A stretch of 11,155 nt of DNA, from contig JBBSQE010000102.1 in the NCBI GenBank assembly GCA_038258095.1, positions 1-11,155 on the forward strand. Direction: 5' to 3'. The translations under genes and the position numbers were made by a program. This stretch comes from JBBSQE01 sp038258095. GTDB taxonomy: Bacteria > Actinomycetota > Thermoleophilia > Solirubrobacterales > 70-9. Every line of letters begins with the position of its first letter. The first letter of the stretch is position 1. Positions 1 to 6,888 of the stretch are shown here, piece after piece. The notes under the pieces were generated by a model. That model did no database searches, was not told the origin of the DNA, and worked only from the letters and a program-made list of their open reading frames with translations.

Positions 1-289
1 GGATCCCGTAGCGTCCGCGGGCGTCCGAGCGCGCCTTCTTCACGAATCTCCAGCCGTGGCCGCCGGCCGCCCTGAACTGGACCCGCAGTGCCGAGCCGCG
101 CGGTCCCCTGACATGGCCGCCGAGTGCAATCGGCTCGCCGAACTCGACGTGCTGGCTGCTGGCATTCAGCTTGACCCGTGCGGAGGTTCCGTGGGCCATC
201 GGAGATATGGACAGAGCTGTGGCAATGAGCGCCACCGGCAGCATCGCTGCGGCCGCGGCACGCTTGTGCAGACGACGTTTGCGTCGCAT
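1..289 (-). CDS. Secreted protein with Ig-like/beta-sandwich N-terminus, 3' part cut off by window edge (RlpA-like wall protein possible)
   Basis: The minus strand is open from ATG at 289 to the window edge, giving about 96 residues with no stop. The N-terminus has a basic run (MRRKRRLHKR) followed by an Ala/Leu-rich hydrophobic stretch ending near SPMAHG, a typical signal peptide. The mature part (ARVKLNASSQHVEFGEPIALGG, then VQFRAAGG, then a W and DARGRYG) looks like a small beta-sandwich of the type found before double-psi barrel or other wall-hydrolase domains. The deciding context is the c-di-AMP riboswitch directly upstream, which in Actinobacteria usually controls secreted cell-wall enzymes (RlpA-like, Rpf, NlpC/P60). 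An in-frame GTG at 298 is an alternative start; neither start has a strong ribosome binding site. The catalytic domain, if any, lies outside the window, so the RlpA-like label is inference; the secreted nature is directly visible. Confidence 0.8.
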   Translation of the reverse strand, partial: MRRKRRLHKRAAAAAMLPVALIATALSISPMAHGTSARVKLNASSQHVEFGEPIALGGHVRGPRGSALRVQFRAAGGHGWRFVKKARSDARGRYGI

Positions 290-308
290 TCTTTTCACTC
301 GCTTTCAG

Positions 309-502
309 CTGCCTACGGGGTTAGCTGACGGGCTCGCGGGCGGCGGTATCGGACCGCAGCGCGCTACAGGCGAGGAGCTCGCGGGGCACTTTCCTGCTGG
401 AGCTCTCTGGCTTGATTCGCCCCTGCCACCTACGTCGAGAAGACGGTCGGTGGCGGTGGTTCCCCCGTCCGCTCGGGCGCATCGCCCGGAGCGGCTCGGC
501 AG
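309..502 (-). ncRNA. Cyclic di-AMP riboswitch (ydaO/yuaA type)
   Basis: Read on the minus strand, the leader holds the conserved blocks of the ydaO aptamer in the right order: GGGGGAACCA (466-457), GGGGCGAATC (423-414) and GTCAGCTAACCCCGTAGGC (329-311). Pairing supports it. The closing stem is CTGCC (502-498) with GGCAG (313-309). A long hairpin of CCGCTC/GAGCGG stacked on GGGCG/CGCCC precedes the first block. GCCACC/GGTGGC forms the next stem, and GCGGT/ACCGC forms a later hairpin. The family binds cyclic di-AMP and generally switches expression off when the ligand is abundant. The aptamer ends only 19 bases before the ATG of the secreted protein gene. No terminator hairpin with a T run is seen in that short stretch, so control may act on translation initiation or through an alternative fold. 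Confidence 0.93.
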
Positions 503-511
503 ATCGATTTG

Positions 512-517
512 ATCGTA
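512..517 (-). promoter_or_regulatory. Candidate -10 element for the riboswitch transcript
   Basis: TACGAT on the minus strand matches the TANNNT pattern of actinobacterial -10 elements. It lies so that transcription would begin a few bases before the first stem of the riboswitch at 502. No convincing -35 hexamer is found 16-19 bases upstream, so this rests on position and the -10 alone. Confidence 0.4.
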
Positions 518-527
518 CGTATGTTCG
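514..527 (-). promoter_or_regulatory. LexA (SOS) box-like sequence overlapping the -10 element
   Basis: On the minus strand the sequence CGAACATACGTACG differs at one position from the Gram-positive/actinobacterial SOS consensus CGAACRNRYGTTYG. It overlaps the candidate -10 of the riboswitch transcript, where a repressor would act. One mismatch in a short degenerate motif can arise by chance, and the consensus used by this organism's LexA is unknown, so this is a weak call. Confidence 0.25.
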
Positions 528-560
528 AACAGGGCACGCTACGAGGAGTTGCGGAGCATG

Positions 561-580
561 AGTGTGAGGGGCCTCACGCT
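561..580. repeat. Short imperfect palindrome in the divergent intergenic region
   Basis: AGTGTGAGGGGCCTCACGCT consists of inverted GTGAGG/CCTCAC arms around a 2-base centre, with partial extension outwards (A-T and G-C pairs at the ends, one mismatch). It sits between the riboswitch transcript and the WS/DGAT gene, which point away from each other, so it could be an operator. No T run follows, so it is not a usual intrinsic terminator. Apart from this and the elements annotated at 512-527, I see nothing definite in 503-705. Confidence 0.25.
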
Positions 581-705
581 GCCAACATGCCTGCAAATGC
601 CGGATATTGTCCCGGCGGCAGGATCCTCACGGCTCTCGTAGCTCTCATGCGACGCACGACCGCCCCGTGCCTCCGGTCAGGCCTCGGTGTGCGAACATTG
701 GGACC

Positions 706-2172
706 GTGGGTGAGGACCGACTCAGCGGGCTTGATTCCTCGTTCCTTCACATGGAGCGCTCCGGCGCCCACATGCACGTCGCGTCCACGTCGATCTTCGA
801 GGGTCCGCCGCCGAGCCACGAGGAGTTCCGGGAGCACCTCGCGTCGCGTCTGCACCTCGTGCCGCGGTTTCGCCAGAAGGTGCGCTTCGTGCCGTTTGCG
901 CAGGGCCGGCCCGTGTGGGTCGACGACCCTCACCTGAACCTCAACTACCACGTGCGACAGACCGCGCTGCCCCCGCCCGGGTCCGAGGAGCAGTTACGCA
1001 TCCTCGCCGCCCGGATCTTCTCCCAGCAGCTCGATCGCTCGAAGCCCCTCTGGGAGATGTGGCTCGTCGAGGGCCTCGAGGGCGACCGGTTCGGGATCAT
1101 CGCCAAGAGCCACCACGCCCTGGTCGACGGCGTATCCGGCGTCGACATCTCGACCGTCCTCTTCGACGCGGCCCCGGACCCCGAGGTCGACCCGCAGGAG
1201 CCGCCGGATTGGCTGCCGCGGCCGGAGCCGACCGACGCGAAGTTGCTCGGCGATGCGTTACTCGAGCGTGCCACCAGCCCGGCCGAGATCGTCCGCGGAG
1301 TTCGCGCGACGCTGCGTGGCCCGCGCCAGGTCGCCTCGCAGCTCCGCGACGGAGTCGGCGCCGCGAGCAAGATGATCGGCGCCGGGATGTCGGCGCCACC
1401 GACCCCCTTCAACGTCGAGATCAGCCCGCACCGGCGCTTCGAGTATGTCCAGACCGACATCGACCAGCTCAAGCGGGTCAAGAACGTCCACGGCGGCACG
1501 CTCAACGACGTCGTTTTGTCGGTGGTGACCGGGGCTCTCGGCAACTACCTCCGGGCGCGCGGGCACGACACCCGCGAGCTCGAGCTCCGGGCCATGGTCC
1601 CGGTCAGCGTCCGTGCGACGTCCGAGCACGGCGCCCTCGGGAACAAGGTCGCCGCGATGATGGCTCCGCTTCCCGTCTGGTGCGAGGACCCGATCGAACG
1701 GCTTCACCTCCTCTCGGCGGCGATGGGGGACCTCAAGGCGTCCGGGCAGGCGGTCGGCGCGCAGATCCTCACGGGGCTGACCGACTTCGCGCCTCCGACG
1801 GTCGCGGCCCAGGCCGCGCGCCTACAGCCGCGCCAGCGCTTCTTCAACCTCGTCGTGACGAACGTGCCCGGGCCGCAGTTCCCGCTCTACCTGCAGGGGC
1901 GCAAGCTCGAGGCGATGTTCCCGATGGTCCCGCTCGCGCAGCGCCAGGCCCTCTGCGTGGGGATCTTCTCCTATGACGGCCAGCTCAACTTCGGGCTTAC
2001 CGGCGACTACGACGCGATGGCCGACCTCGACAGCTTCTGCCTCGACCTCGAAGGCGCGGTCGAGGAGATCATGGCCGTAACCCCTCCGGGAAAGAAACGC
2101 CGTGGCCGGGCCGGTGCCAAGGCATCCGGGAAATCACGCGCAAAGCGCGAGTCCGAGCCGGCCAAGACCTGA
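706..2172 (+). CDS. Wax ester synthase/diacylglycerol acyltransferase (WS/DGAT family)
   Basis: The 488-residue product is a typical full-length bacterial WS/DGAT, the family that acylates diacylglycerol or fatty alcohols from acyl-CoA to make storage triacylglycerol or wax esters (EC 2.3.1.20/2.3.1.75), usually at the inner membrane face and on lipid droplets. From the GTG at 706 the protein begins MGEDRLSGLDSSFLHME, which matches the family N-terminus. The acyltransferase motif HHALVDG is at residues 136-142, with PLWEMWLVEG just before it. The C-terminal half has the conserved NDVVLSVVTGAL and NLVVTNVPGP segments. An upstream TTG at 607 would add 33 residues unlike the family, so GTG 706 is preferred, although no good ribosome binding site precedes it. 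The last 25 residues are strongly basic (KKRRGRAG and on). Substrate preference cannot be read from the sequence. Confidence 0.92.
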   Translation: MGEDRLSGLDSSFLHMERSGAHMHVASTSIFEGPPPSHEEFREHLASRLHLVPRFRQKVRFVPFAQGRPVWVDDPHLNLNYHVRQTALPPPGSEEQLRILAARIFSQQLDRSKPLWEMWLVEGLEGDRFGIIAKSHHALVDGVSGVDISTVLFDAAPDPEVDPQEPPDWLPRPEPTDAKLLGDALLERATSPAEIVRGVRATLRGPRQVASQLRDGVGAASKMIGAGMSAPPTPFNVEISPHRRFEYVQTDIDQLKRVKNVHGGTLNDVVLSVVTGALGNYLRARGHDTRELELRAMVPVSVRATSEHGALGNKVAAMMAPLPVWCEDPIERLHLLSAAMGDLKASGQAVGAQILTGLTDFAPPTVAAQAARLQPRQRFFNLVVTNVPGPQFPLYLQGRKLEAMFPMVPLAQRQALCVGIFSYDGQLNFGLTGDYDAMADLDSFCLDLEGAVEEIMAVTPPGKKRRGRAGAKASGKSRAKRESEPAKT

Positions 2173-2176
2173 GGCG

Positions 2177-2665
2177 CTAACCGAGAACGCTGAGCACGGC
2201 CTTGTCGCCGCCCGAATCGGGAGAAACCCGCACGGTCGATCCCTGTAGATGCAGTTCCTGGTCTCCCTCGCTGATCTGGAGCCGCTTGGACAACCCGAAT
2301 CGCGTCACCTCGACCTCGGCGCCGGCGCGATCGAAGCGGGCGAGAATCTGCTCCGGATCGTTCCCCATCGGACGCAGGCTGAATACATAGATCTCGGGCT
2401 CGGTGACGCAGACCATCATCCTCTCGGTGACGCCGTGCGCGGCGGCATTTGCCTGGCGAGCCGCCTCCATCCCAGCCACATTCTCAACCGCTCCGACGCA
2501 GGCTTTGCTACTGCCCGGAAGGAAGGCCGAGGCAACCCCGCCGGCGGCGATGGCCTTGTAGTTGTCCTGGAGGGCGAATGCGCCGGCGGCAATGACCTCG
2601 TCGCCGATCCCCTCCCTTGAAAGGCGCGACTGACAGGCCTGGACGAGATCTTCGGGACGGCTCAT
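2177..2665 (-). CDS. Conserved-type cytosolic protein of unknown function, possibly PH-like fold
   Basis: This encodes 162 residues, with ATG at 2665 preceded by GGAGG (2680-2676) at a 10-base spacing. There is no signal peptide. The N-terminal third is helical (MSRPEDLVQACQSRLSREGI), followed by a Gly/Ala-rich small-residue stretch (AIAAGGVASAFLPGSS, then VENVAGMEAARQANAAA). The C-terminal half reads as alternating beta strands (RMMVCVTEPEIYVFSLRP, then VEVTRFGLSKRLQISEGD, ELHLQGSTVRVSP). A strand-rich domain saying how a value looks in a 'test/display' pattern like this is common in actinobacterial proteins of unknown role and may be a PH-like fold, but I cannot assign a function. It converges on the WS/DGAT gene with only 4 bases between the two stop codons, so the transcripts must overlap unless termination occurs inside coding sequence. 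Confidence 0.75.
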   Translation of the reverse strand: MSRPEDLVQACQSRLSREGIGDEVIAAGAFALQDNYKAIAAGGVASAFLPGSSKACVGAVENVAGMEAARQANAAAHGVTERMMVCVTEPEIYVFSLRPMGNDPEQILARFDRAGAEVEVTRFGLSKRLQISEGDQELHLQGSTVRVSPDSGGDKAVLSVLG

Positions 2666-2780
2666 GAGATGGGATCCTCCGGGTCAGGGTGAACTCGACC
2701 TGACCTCCATCGACACCCATCCCGTTCTTCCTGAGACCTGCAACCAGCGCTATGCGCGGAGCAAGATTCGGAAGGCAGGC
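2666..2780. other. Short intergenic stretch on the minus-strand transcript, no clear element
   Basis: This 115-base gap separates the stop of the metalloprotease gene from the start of the unknown-function gene, both on the minus strand. Apart from the GGAGG ribosome binding site at 2676-2680, I see no strong hairpin with a T run and no convincing -35/-10 pair. The two genes could share a transcript or the second could have its own weak promoter here. Confidence 0.4.
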
Positions 2781-4289
2781 TTACCTGATCGACACCAGGA
2801 ACGGAACGCGATCGCGGGTGAAGAGCCAATCCTGGCGGACACCGCTGAAACCGCGCTCGCTGGTGTCGGAGTTCACGAGCACAGCCGTGATTCGCGAGAA
2901 CCGGCCCGGGCTCGCGAGGGAGACGGAGCCAAGGCCACCGTTTCGCAGAAGCTTCTGCTTCGTCACGACACGGGCGCCCGCGCCGTTTCCGATTCGTCCG
3001 ACGAGTGCGATCGCGGCATACGCACGACCCTGCACCCTGACGCCCAGGCGCACCGATTTGGAACCCCTACGCGCCTTGACGTTCACGAGCTGGTAGCCCG
3101 TGTGGTTCACCCGGCCCAGGCCGGACTGCCCGGAGACGAGCGTTCCGGCGCGCTTCATGTCCGGGTAAGTGCGGCCTTCCGGAAAACGGCCGTTCACCCT
3201 CCACTCCGCCGTGTCGGTCGCGAAGCGGGCGAAGTCGCGTTGGAAGTTCGAGGTGCCGGCGTGGCGGATGGCAGAGCTGTAGGCATCCGCTGAGAACCCG
3301 GCCGGGCGAATCCTCCGCGCACGTTGCCACATGTTGAGCACGACCTTGGGCCCATAGCGCGCGGCCAGCCAGTGGTTCCAGACCGCGGACCCATAGACCT
3401 TCGCGTTGCTGAAGAAGGTCAGGGGAAGCATCGAGCGACGCACCCACGCCGGCATGTACCGGGCGTAATCGTTCACGTTCGGATAGACGCGGTCCTCCAT
3501 CCAGGTTGCGGTTGCCTCCTTCGCCCACCCGTCCTGGTAGATGTCGTAGTTGAACTGAAGGACGTGGTTGTACTCGTGGGCGATCGTCACCGACAGCGAT
3601 TCGTTCGGCGGCGCCCGGAACTCCTGGCGCGAGAAGTTCTGATCCATGACCAGGTAGGCGGACTCCGAGCGAGCGGGTACCCCGGCGCGGTTCTGGCCGG
3701 GGTCGGGCGCGGCGAAGCCGAACAGGCCCTCGTTGCCGAGCTGCGCCAGGTAAACGTCGGTCTTGGCGTTGCCGCCGCGCCTTCCGTCTGGGTGCGGAGG
3801 CGCCCAGCCCAGCTCGGTGTTCTCGACGGCATAGGCAGTTTCAGAGACGAGGGCCACACGCTCGACGTAGTCCGGTATGCCGTTCGCGTTGGCATCCCTC
3901 GGGTTCGGGGCATCGGCCGTCGAATCGACCCAGTGAATGCAGAAATGCGGGGTGCAGAGCGGCGGCCTGTGCTCTCGCACCGTGTACGCGTGCCGCTGCG
4001 GGTCCCGCCTGTCGGTCGGTCGGGCAAGGAGCTGCTCGGCTGCCTCGGCCTGTGATCCGGAGAGGCGGGGAAGCAGAACGGCCAGGCGCGAGAGGGTGAT
4101 CGTCAGGTCGCGATTTCCCTTGCCGGCGCGAGCGCGCTGAGCCTGGTGCAGCACCTCCACCGCGCGAGCGTTCGAGACCGCCACCGAAGGGCTGTGGGTG
4201 GGAGTCGCGCCTGCTGAGGCGGTCGCCGAGAGCCCGGCGAGGAGCGCGCCGGCCAGGAACATCGCGGTGAGTCGCTTCGAAGCTGGCAC
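2781..4289 (-). CDS. Secreted zinc metalloprotease, MXAN_6640-like (HExxH)
   Basis: The 502-residue protein starts at GTG 4289 with a clear signal peptide: KR, then a hydrophobic core (FLAGALLAGL), then ATASA with likely cleavage after residue 26. Residues 130-145 hold DANANGIPDYVERV, the calcium-loop-like DxNxNGIPDYVE signature typical of MXAN_6640-type putative metalloproteases. The zinc motif HEYNH is at 238-242 within TIAHEYNHVLQFNY, and KEATATWMED (257-266) offers the downstream glutamate (E258 or E265). Four cysteines are not obvious, but CTPHFC (112-117) could form a disulfide. Residues from about 385 to the end are strand-rich, probably a C-terminal beta domain for binding or anchoring. 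The role is inferred to be extracellular proteolysis; the substrate is unknown. A TANNNT-type -10 (TAGCAT) lies 8 bases before the GTG, so a leaderless message is plausible. It is head to head with another HExxH protein gene. Confidence 0.85.
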   Translation of the reverse strand: MPASKRLTAMFLAGALLAGLSATASAGATPTHSPSVAVSNARAVEVLHQAQRARAGKGNRDLTITLSRLAVLLPRLSGSQAEAAEQLLARPTDRRDPQRHAYTVREHRPPLCTPHFCIHWVDSTADAPNPRDANANGIPDYVERVALVSETAYAVENTELGWAPPHPDGRRGGNAKTDVYLAQLGNEGLFGFAAPDPGQNRAGVPARSESAYLVMDQNFSRQEFRAPPNESLSVTIAHEYNHVLQFNYDIYQDGWAKEATATWMEDRVYPNVNDYARYMPAWVRRSMLPLTFFSNAKVYGSAVWNHWLAARYGPKVVLNMWQRARRIRPAGFSADAYSSAIRHAGTSNFQRDFARFATDTAEWRVNGRFPEGRTYPDMKRAGTLVSGQSGLGRVNHTGYQLVNVKARRGSKSVRLGVRVQGRAYAAIALVGRIGNGAGARVVTKQKLLRNGGLGSVSLASPGRFSRITAVLVNSDTSERGFSGVRQDWLFTRDRVPFLVSIR

Positions 4290-4297
4290 GACGGGTC

Positions 4298-4303
4298 ATG
4301 CTA
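4298..4303 (-). promoter_or_regulatory. Candidate -10 for a leaderless metalloprotease transcript
   Basis: TAGCAT on the minus strand fits TANNNT and ends 8 bases before the GTG start at 4289, the spacing expected if transcription starts at or within a couple of bases of the start codon. There is no Shine-Dalgarno sequence before that GTG. The same bases are the ATG CTA that open the divergent gene, so the upstream start of that gene may not be the real one. No -35 was recognised. Confidence 0.3.
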
Positions 4304-5092
4304 GCCAACGGTCCCGGCGCCACGAGCCGGTTCACCGCCGCGGGCTCCGTCATCCTGACCCCGGTGAACGACGCGCCCGGCCAGCACGAGCTTCCCATCG
4401 AGACCGCCACCGACCCCGAGGTGACCGTTCGGGTCTCGGCGCGGGCCAAGCATCTGCGGATCACCGTCGCGCCGGGCCGGGTGCCCGAGCTCGTCGTGCC
4501 GCCCGGCACCCGCCAGCGCTCGATAGCGCGGATGGTCGAGCGTAACCGGAGCTGGATTCTCCGCAAGACACGCGAGATGGATGCGGTCGCGGCGGAATGC
4601 CGCCTCGGCATGGACCGCCCCGGCTTCGCGTGGGTCGAGGGCGAACCGATCCGGGTGGAGCTCGGAACGGGGACGGGCAGACGAGCCATCCTCCGCGATG
4701 GGCGCCTCCACGCTTCAGGCACGGATCCCGCCGGATCGATCAACCGCTGGTACCGGCGCGAGGCGCGGCGGGCGCTCGCCGTGGCGGTCGAGGTTGAGTC
4801 CGCCCGCCTCGGTGTCGAGCCGGGCAGGCTGTCGGTGCGCGACCAGCGCACCCGCTGGGGGTCCTGCTCGGCCAAGGGCGACCTGTCGTTCTCCTGGCGC
4901 CTGATCCTCGCCCCGCCGGAGGTCCTGCGATACGTGGTCATCCACGAGCTGTGCCATCTCCGCGAGCTGAATCACTCGAAGCGGTTCTGGGCACTCCTCG
5001 CCGACGCCATGCCCGGCTGGGAGGAGCACGCTGAGTGGCTGCGCGAGCATTCGAATGAGGTCGGGTCCTACCGACCTCGACTTCCCGGCTGA
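4298..5092 (+). CDS. YgjP-like zinc metallopeptidase (DUF45, M48-like)
   Basis: The family is recognised by two blocks. RTRWGSCSAKGDLSFSWRLI begins at residue 184, and VVIHELCHLRELNHSKRFW follows, with HELCH at 216-220 and the likely third ligand H226. These are cytosolic YgjP/WSS1-fold metallopeptidase domains whose cellular role is poorly known. The N-terminal part carries the usual strand segment (VTVRVSARAKHLRITVAPG) and an RNRSWILRK helix. The ATG at 4298 gives 264 residues, somewhat longer than usual. The first 30 residues look unlike the family, and this ATG overlaps the putative -10 of the opposite gene, so an in-frame GTG at 4364 (242 residues) is a good alternative. Neither start has a clear ribosome binding site. 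The gene ends 15 bases before nadE, suggesting one transcript. Confidence 0.88.
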   Translation: MLANGPGATSRFTAAGSVILTPVNDAPGQHELPIETATDPEVTVRVSARAKHLRITVAPGRVPELVVPPGTRQRSIARMVERNRSWILRKTREMDAVAAECRLGMDRPGFAWVEGEPIRVELGTGTGRRAILRDGRLHASGTDPAGSINRWYRREARRALAVAVEVESARLGVEPGRLSVRDQRTRWGSCSAKGDLSFSWRLILAPPEVLRYVVIHELCHLRELNHSKRFWALLADAMPGWEEHAEWLREHSNEVGSYRPRLPG

Positions 5093-5107
5093 GGCAATAC
5101 TGGTTTC

Positions 5108-6814
5108 GTGACTTCCGAGATGCTTCTCCCGCTGCGACTTGCGCTCGCCCAGTTCAACCCGACGGTCGGCGACGTCGAGGGCAACGCGGCGAAGGCGGTC
5201 GGGTGGATCGAGCGAGCGCGGGACGAGGGCGCCGGCCTCGTGGTCCTACCCGAGCTGTGCATCCCGGGCTACCCGGCGGAGGACCTCTATCTGAAGGCGC
5301 ACTTCATTGACGCGAACCGGGAAGCGGTGGAAGAGGTCGCGCGCTCCGCCGACGGGATCGTCGCCCTGGTCGGTTTTGCCGAGCCCGCCGAGGCGGCCGA
5401 TGACCGCCGTGCCTACAACGCGCTGGCGGTATTGGCCGACGGACGCTTGCAGTCGACGTATCGCAAGATCCGGCTCCCGAACTACGCCGTCTTCGATGAG
5501 CAGCGCTACTTCGTGCCGGGATCCGATGCCGCGGTCCTCAAGGTGGATGGAACGCAGATCGGGTTGACGATCTGCGAGGACTGCTGGGTCGAGGGGCCGC
5601 CGGCCTCGCTCGAGGTCGAGCAGGGCGCGACCTTGATCGTCAATCCGTCCGGCTCGCCGTATCACCGCGGCAAGGGCCGGGAGCGCGAGATCATGTTCCG
5701 TGACCGCGCCCGCGCCTACGGCGTCCACTTCGCGTTCTGCAACATGGTCGGAGGACAGGACGAGCTGATCTTCGACGGCCAGAGCGTCGTGATCGGCCCC
5801 GACGGGAGGCTGCTCGCCCGCGCCCGGCAGTTCGAGGAGGAGCTCCTGGTCTGCGACATCCCGCCCGGCGGGCGGTCGCAGACCGCCCCCGTGGCCGAAG
5901 CCCTCCCTGATCTCGGCGAGGTCTACGGGGCCCTCGTGCTCGGGCTGCGCGACTACGTCATCAAGAACGGGTTCCGGCATGTCGGAGTGGCCGTGTCGGG
6001 CGGGATCGACTCCGCCCTGGTGGCGATGGTCGCCGCGGACGCGATCGGCGCCGACCACGTGAGCTGCGTCGTCATGCCCTCCCCCCACTCCAGCGATGAG
6101 ACACAGGGGGACGCTCGGGCGATCGCCCGCAATCTCGGCACCGAGCTCCTCGAGATACCGATCGCCCCGATGATGGACGGCTACGAGGTGGCCCTCGATT
6201 CGATCGCCACCGGGGCCGCGAACGATGCCGCGACGGAGACGGCCGGAGACATGCCGCGTGATCCCGCGAGGCCCTCGGAGCCCGACATCGCCGCGGAGAA
6301 CATCCAGGCGCGCATTCGCGGCAACCTGATGATGGCGCTCTCGAACAAGCACGGGTGGCTGGTCCTCACCACGGGGAACAAGAGCGAGATGTCGGTCGGT
6401 TACGCGACGCTCTACGGCGACATGGCGGGCGGGTTCGCGGTGATCAAGGACGTCCCGAAGACCCTCGTCTATGAGCTGGTGCGCCACCGCAACGAGAGAG
6501 CGGGAACCGAGCTCGTCCCGACAAGCGTGATCGAGCGCGCCCCTTCCGCAGAGCTCCGTCCCGGCCAGCTCGACAGCGACTCGCTCCCCGCTTACGAGAT
6601 CCTCGACGCGATCCTCGCCGGCTACGTCGAGCGCGACGAGGGCAGCGAGGAGCTTGCCAGGGCGGGCCTGCCTGCGGATGAGGTCGATCGTGTGATCGGC
6701 ATGGTCGACCGCTCCGAGTACAAGCGCCGCCAGGCGCCACCAGGAATCCGGATCACACCCAAGGCATTCGGGCGAGATCGCCGGCTGCCGATCACCAACC
6801 GGTTCGGGGGCTGA
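5108..6814 (+). CDS. nadE: Glutamine-dependent NAD+ synthetase
   Basis: This 568-residue two-domain enzyme makes NAD+ from nicotinate adenine dinucleotide with ATP, using ammonia freed from glutamine (EC 6.3.5.1), the last step of NAD synthesis. The N-terminal nitrilase-type glutaminase domain (about 8-270) shows the Glu-Lys-Cys triad: E49 in VVLPELCIPGY, K120 in YRKIRLPNY and C156 in LTICEDCW. The C-terminal synthetase domain has the ATP pyrophosphatase loop SGGIDS at 297-302 and the conserved LTTGNKSEMSVGYATLYGDMAGG near 420-442. Residues about 366-396 (an Ala/Asp/Pro-rich stretch before AAENIQARIRG) are longer than I expect at this point in the family. The GTG start at 5108 puts the first strand (LRLALAQFNPTVGD) in the right place; ATG 5120 is possible. 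It lies 15 bases after the metallopeptidase gene and is probably co-transcribed with it. Confidence 0.96.
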   Translation: MTSEMLLPLRLALAQFNPTVGDVEGNAAKAVGWIERARDEGAGLVVLPELCIPGYPAEDLYLKAHFIDANREAVEEVARSADGIVALVGFAEPAEAADDRRAYNALAVLADGRLQSTYRKIRLPNYAVFDEQRYFVPGSDAAVLKVDGTQIGLTICEDCWVEGPPASLEVEQGATLIVNPSGSPYHRGKGREREIMFRDRARAYGVHFAFCNMVGGQDELIFDGQSVVIGPDGRLLARARQFEEELLVCDIPPGGRSQTAPVAEALPDLGEVYGALVLGLRDYVIKNGFRHVGVAVSGGIDSALVAMVAADAIGADHVSCVVMPSPHSSDETQGDARAIARNLGTELLEIPIAPMMDGYEVALDSIATGAANDAATETAGDMPRDPARPSEPDIAAENIQARIRGNLMMALSNKHGWLVLTTGNKSEMSVGYATLYGDMAGGFAVIKDVPKTLVYELVRHRNERAGTELVPTSVIERAPSAELRPGQLDSDSLPAYEILDAILAGYVERDEGSEELARAGLPADEVDRVIGMVDRSEYKRRQAPPGIRITPKAFGRDRRLPITNRFGG

Positions 6815-6874
6815 GCTCCGGGTCGGCTTGTTTGGATAGCGGTACCGAGGGGAAGGTTCAAGGAAGACCCCGAC

Positions 6875-6882
6875 AGGAAGGG
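6875..6882 (+). promoter_or_regulatory. Ribosome binding site that fixes the start of the small membrane protein
   Basis: AGGAAGGG lies 6 bases before ATG 6889 and is one of the best Shine-Dalgarno sequences in the window. It argues against an upstream in-frame TTG at 6832. The remaining bases between nadE and this gene (6815-6874) show no clear terminator or promoter. Confidence 0.65.
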
Positions 6883-6888
6883 ATTTCC

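Noticed and set aside
1..10. BamHI-like GGATCC at the very start as a cloning boundary
   Set aside because: GGATCC recurs elsewhere in the window and the sequence after it is a continuous open frame; there is no evidence of vector or junction.
607..705. TTG start giving a 33-residue longer WS/DGAT protein
   Set aside because: The extra residues (SRRQDPHGSRSS and on) do not resemble the family N-terminus, which begins right at GTG 706 (MGEDRLSGLDSSFLHME); no better ribosome binding site supports the upstream start.
915..1976. Long plus-strand open frame in another frame inside the WS/DGAT gene
   Set aside because: Arg/Pro/Ala-rich translation typical of an out-of-frame shadow in high-GC DNA; the WS/DGAT frame has clear motifs.
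3841..4941. Minus-strand open frame of 366 codons spanning two divergent genes
   Set aside because: It covers both metalloprotease genes out of frame, is rich in Arg/Ser and has no domain; the overlapped frames both carry HExxH motifs.
5246..6487. Long minus-strand open frame (413 codons) opposite nadE
   Set aside because: It is antisense to a gene with complete NadE motifs; open antisense frames are expected in GC-rich coding sequence, and its translation shows no recognisable domain.
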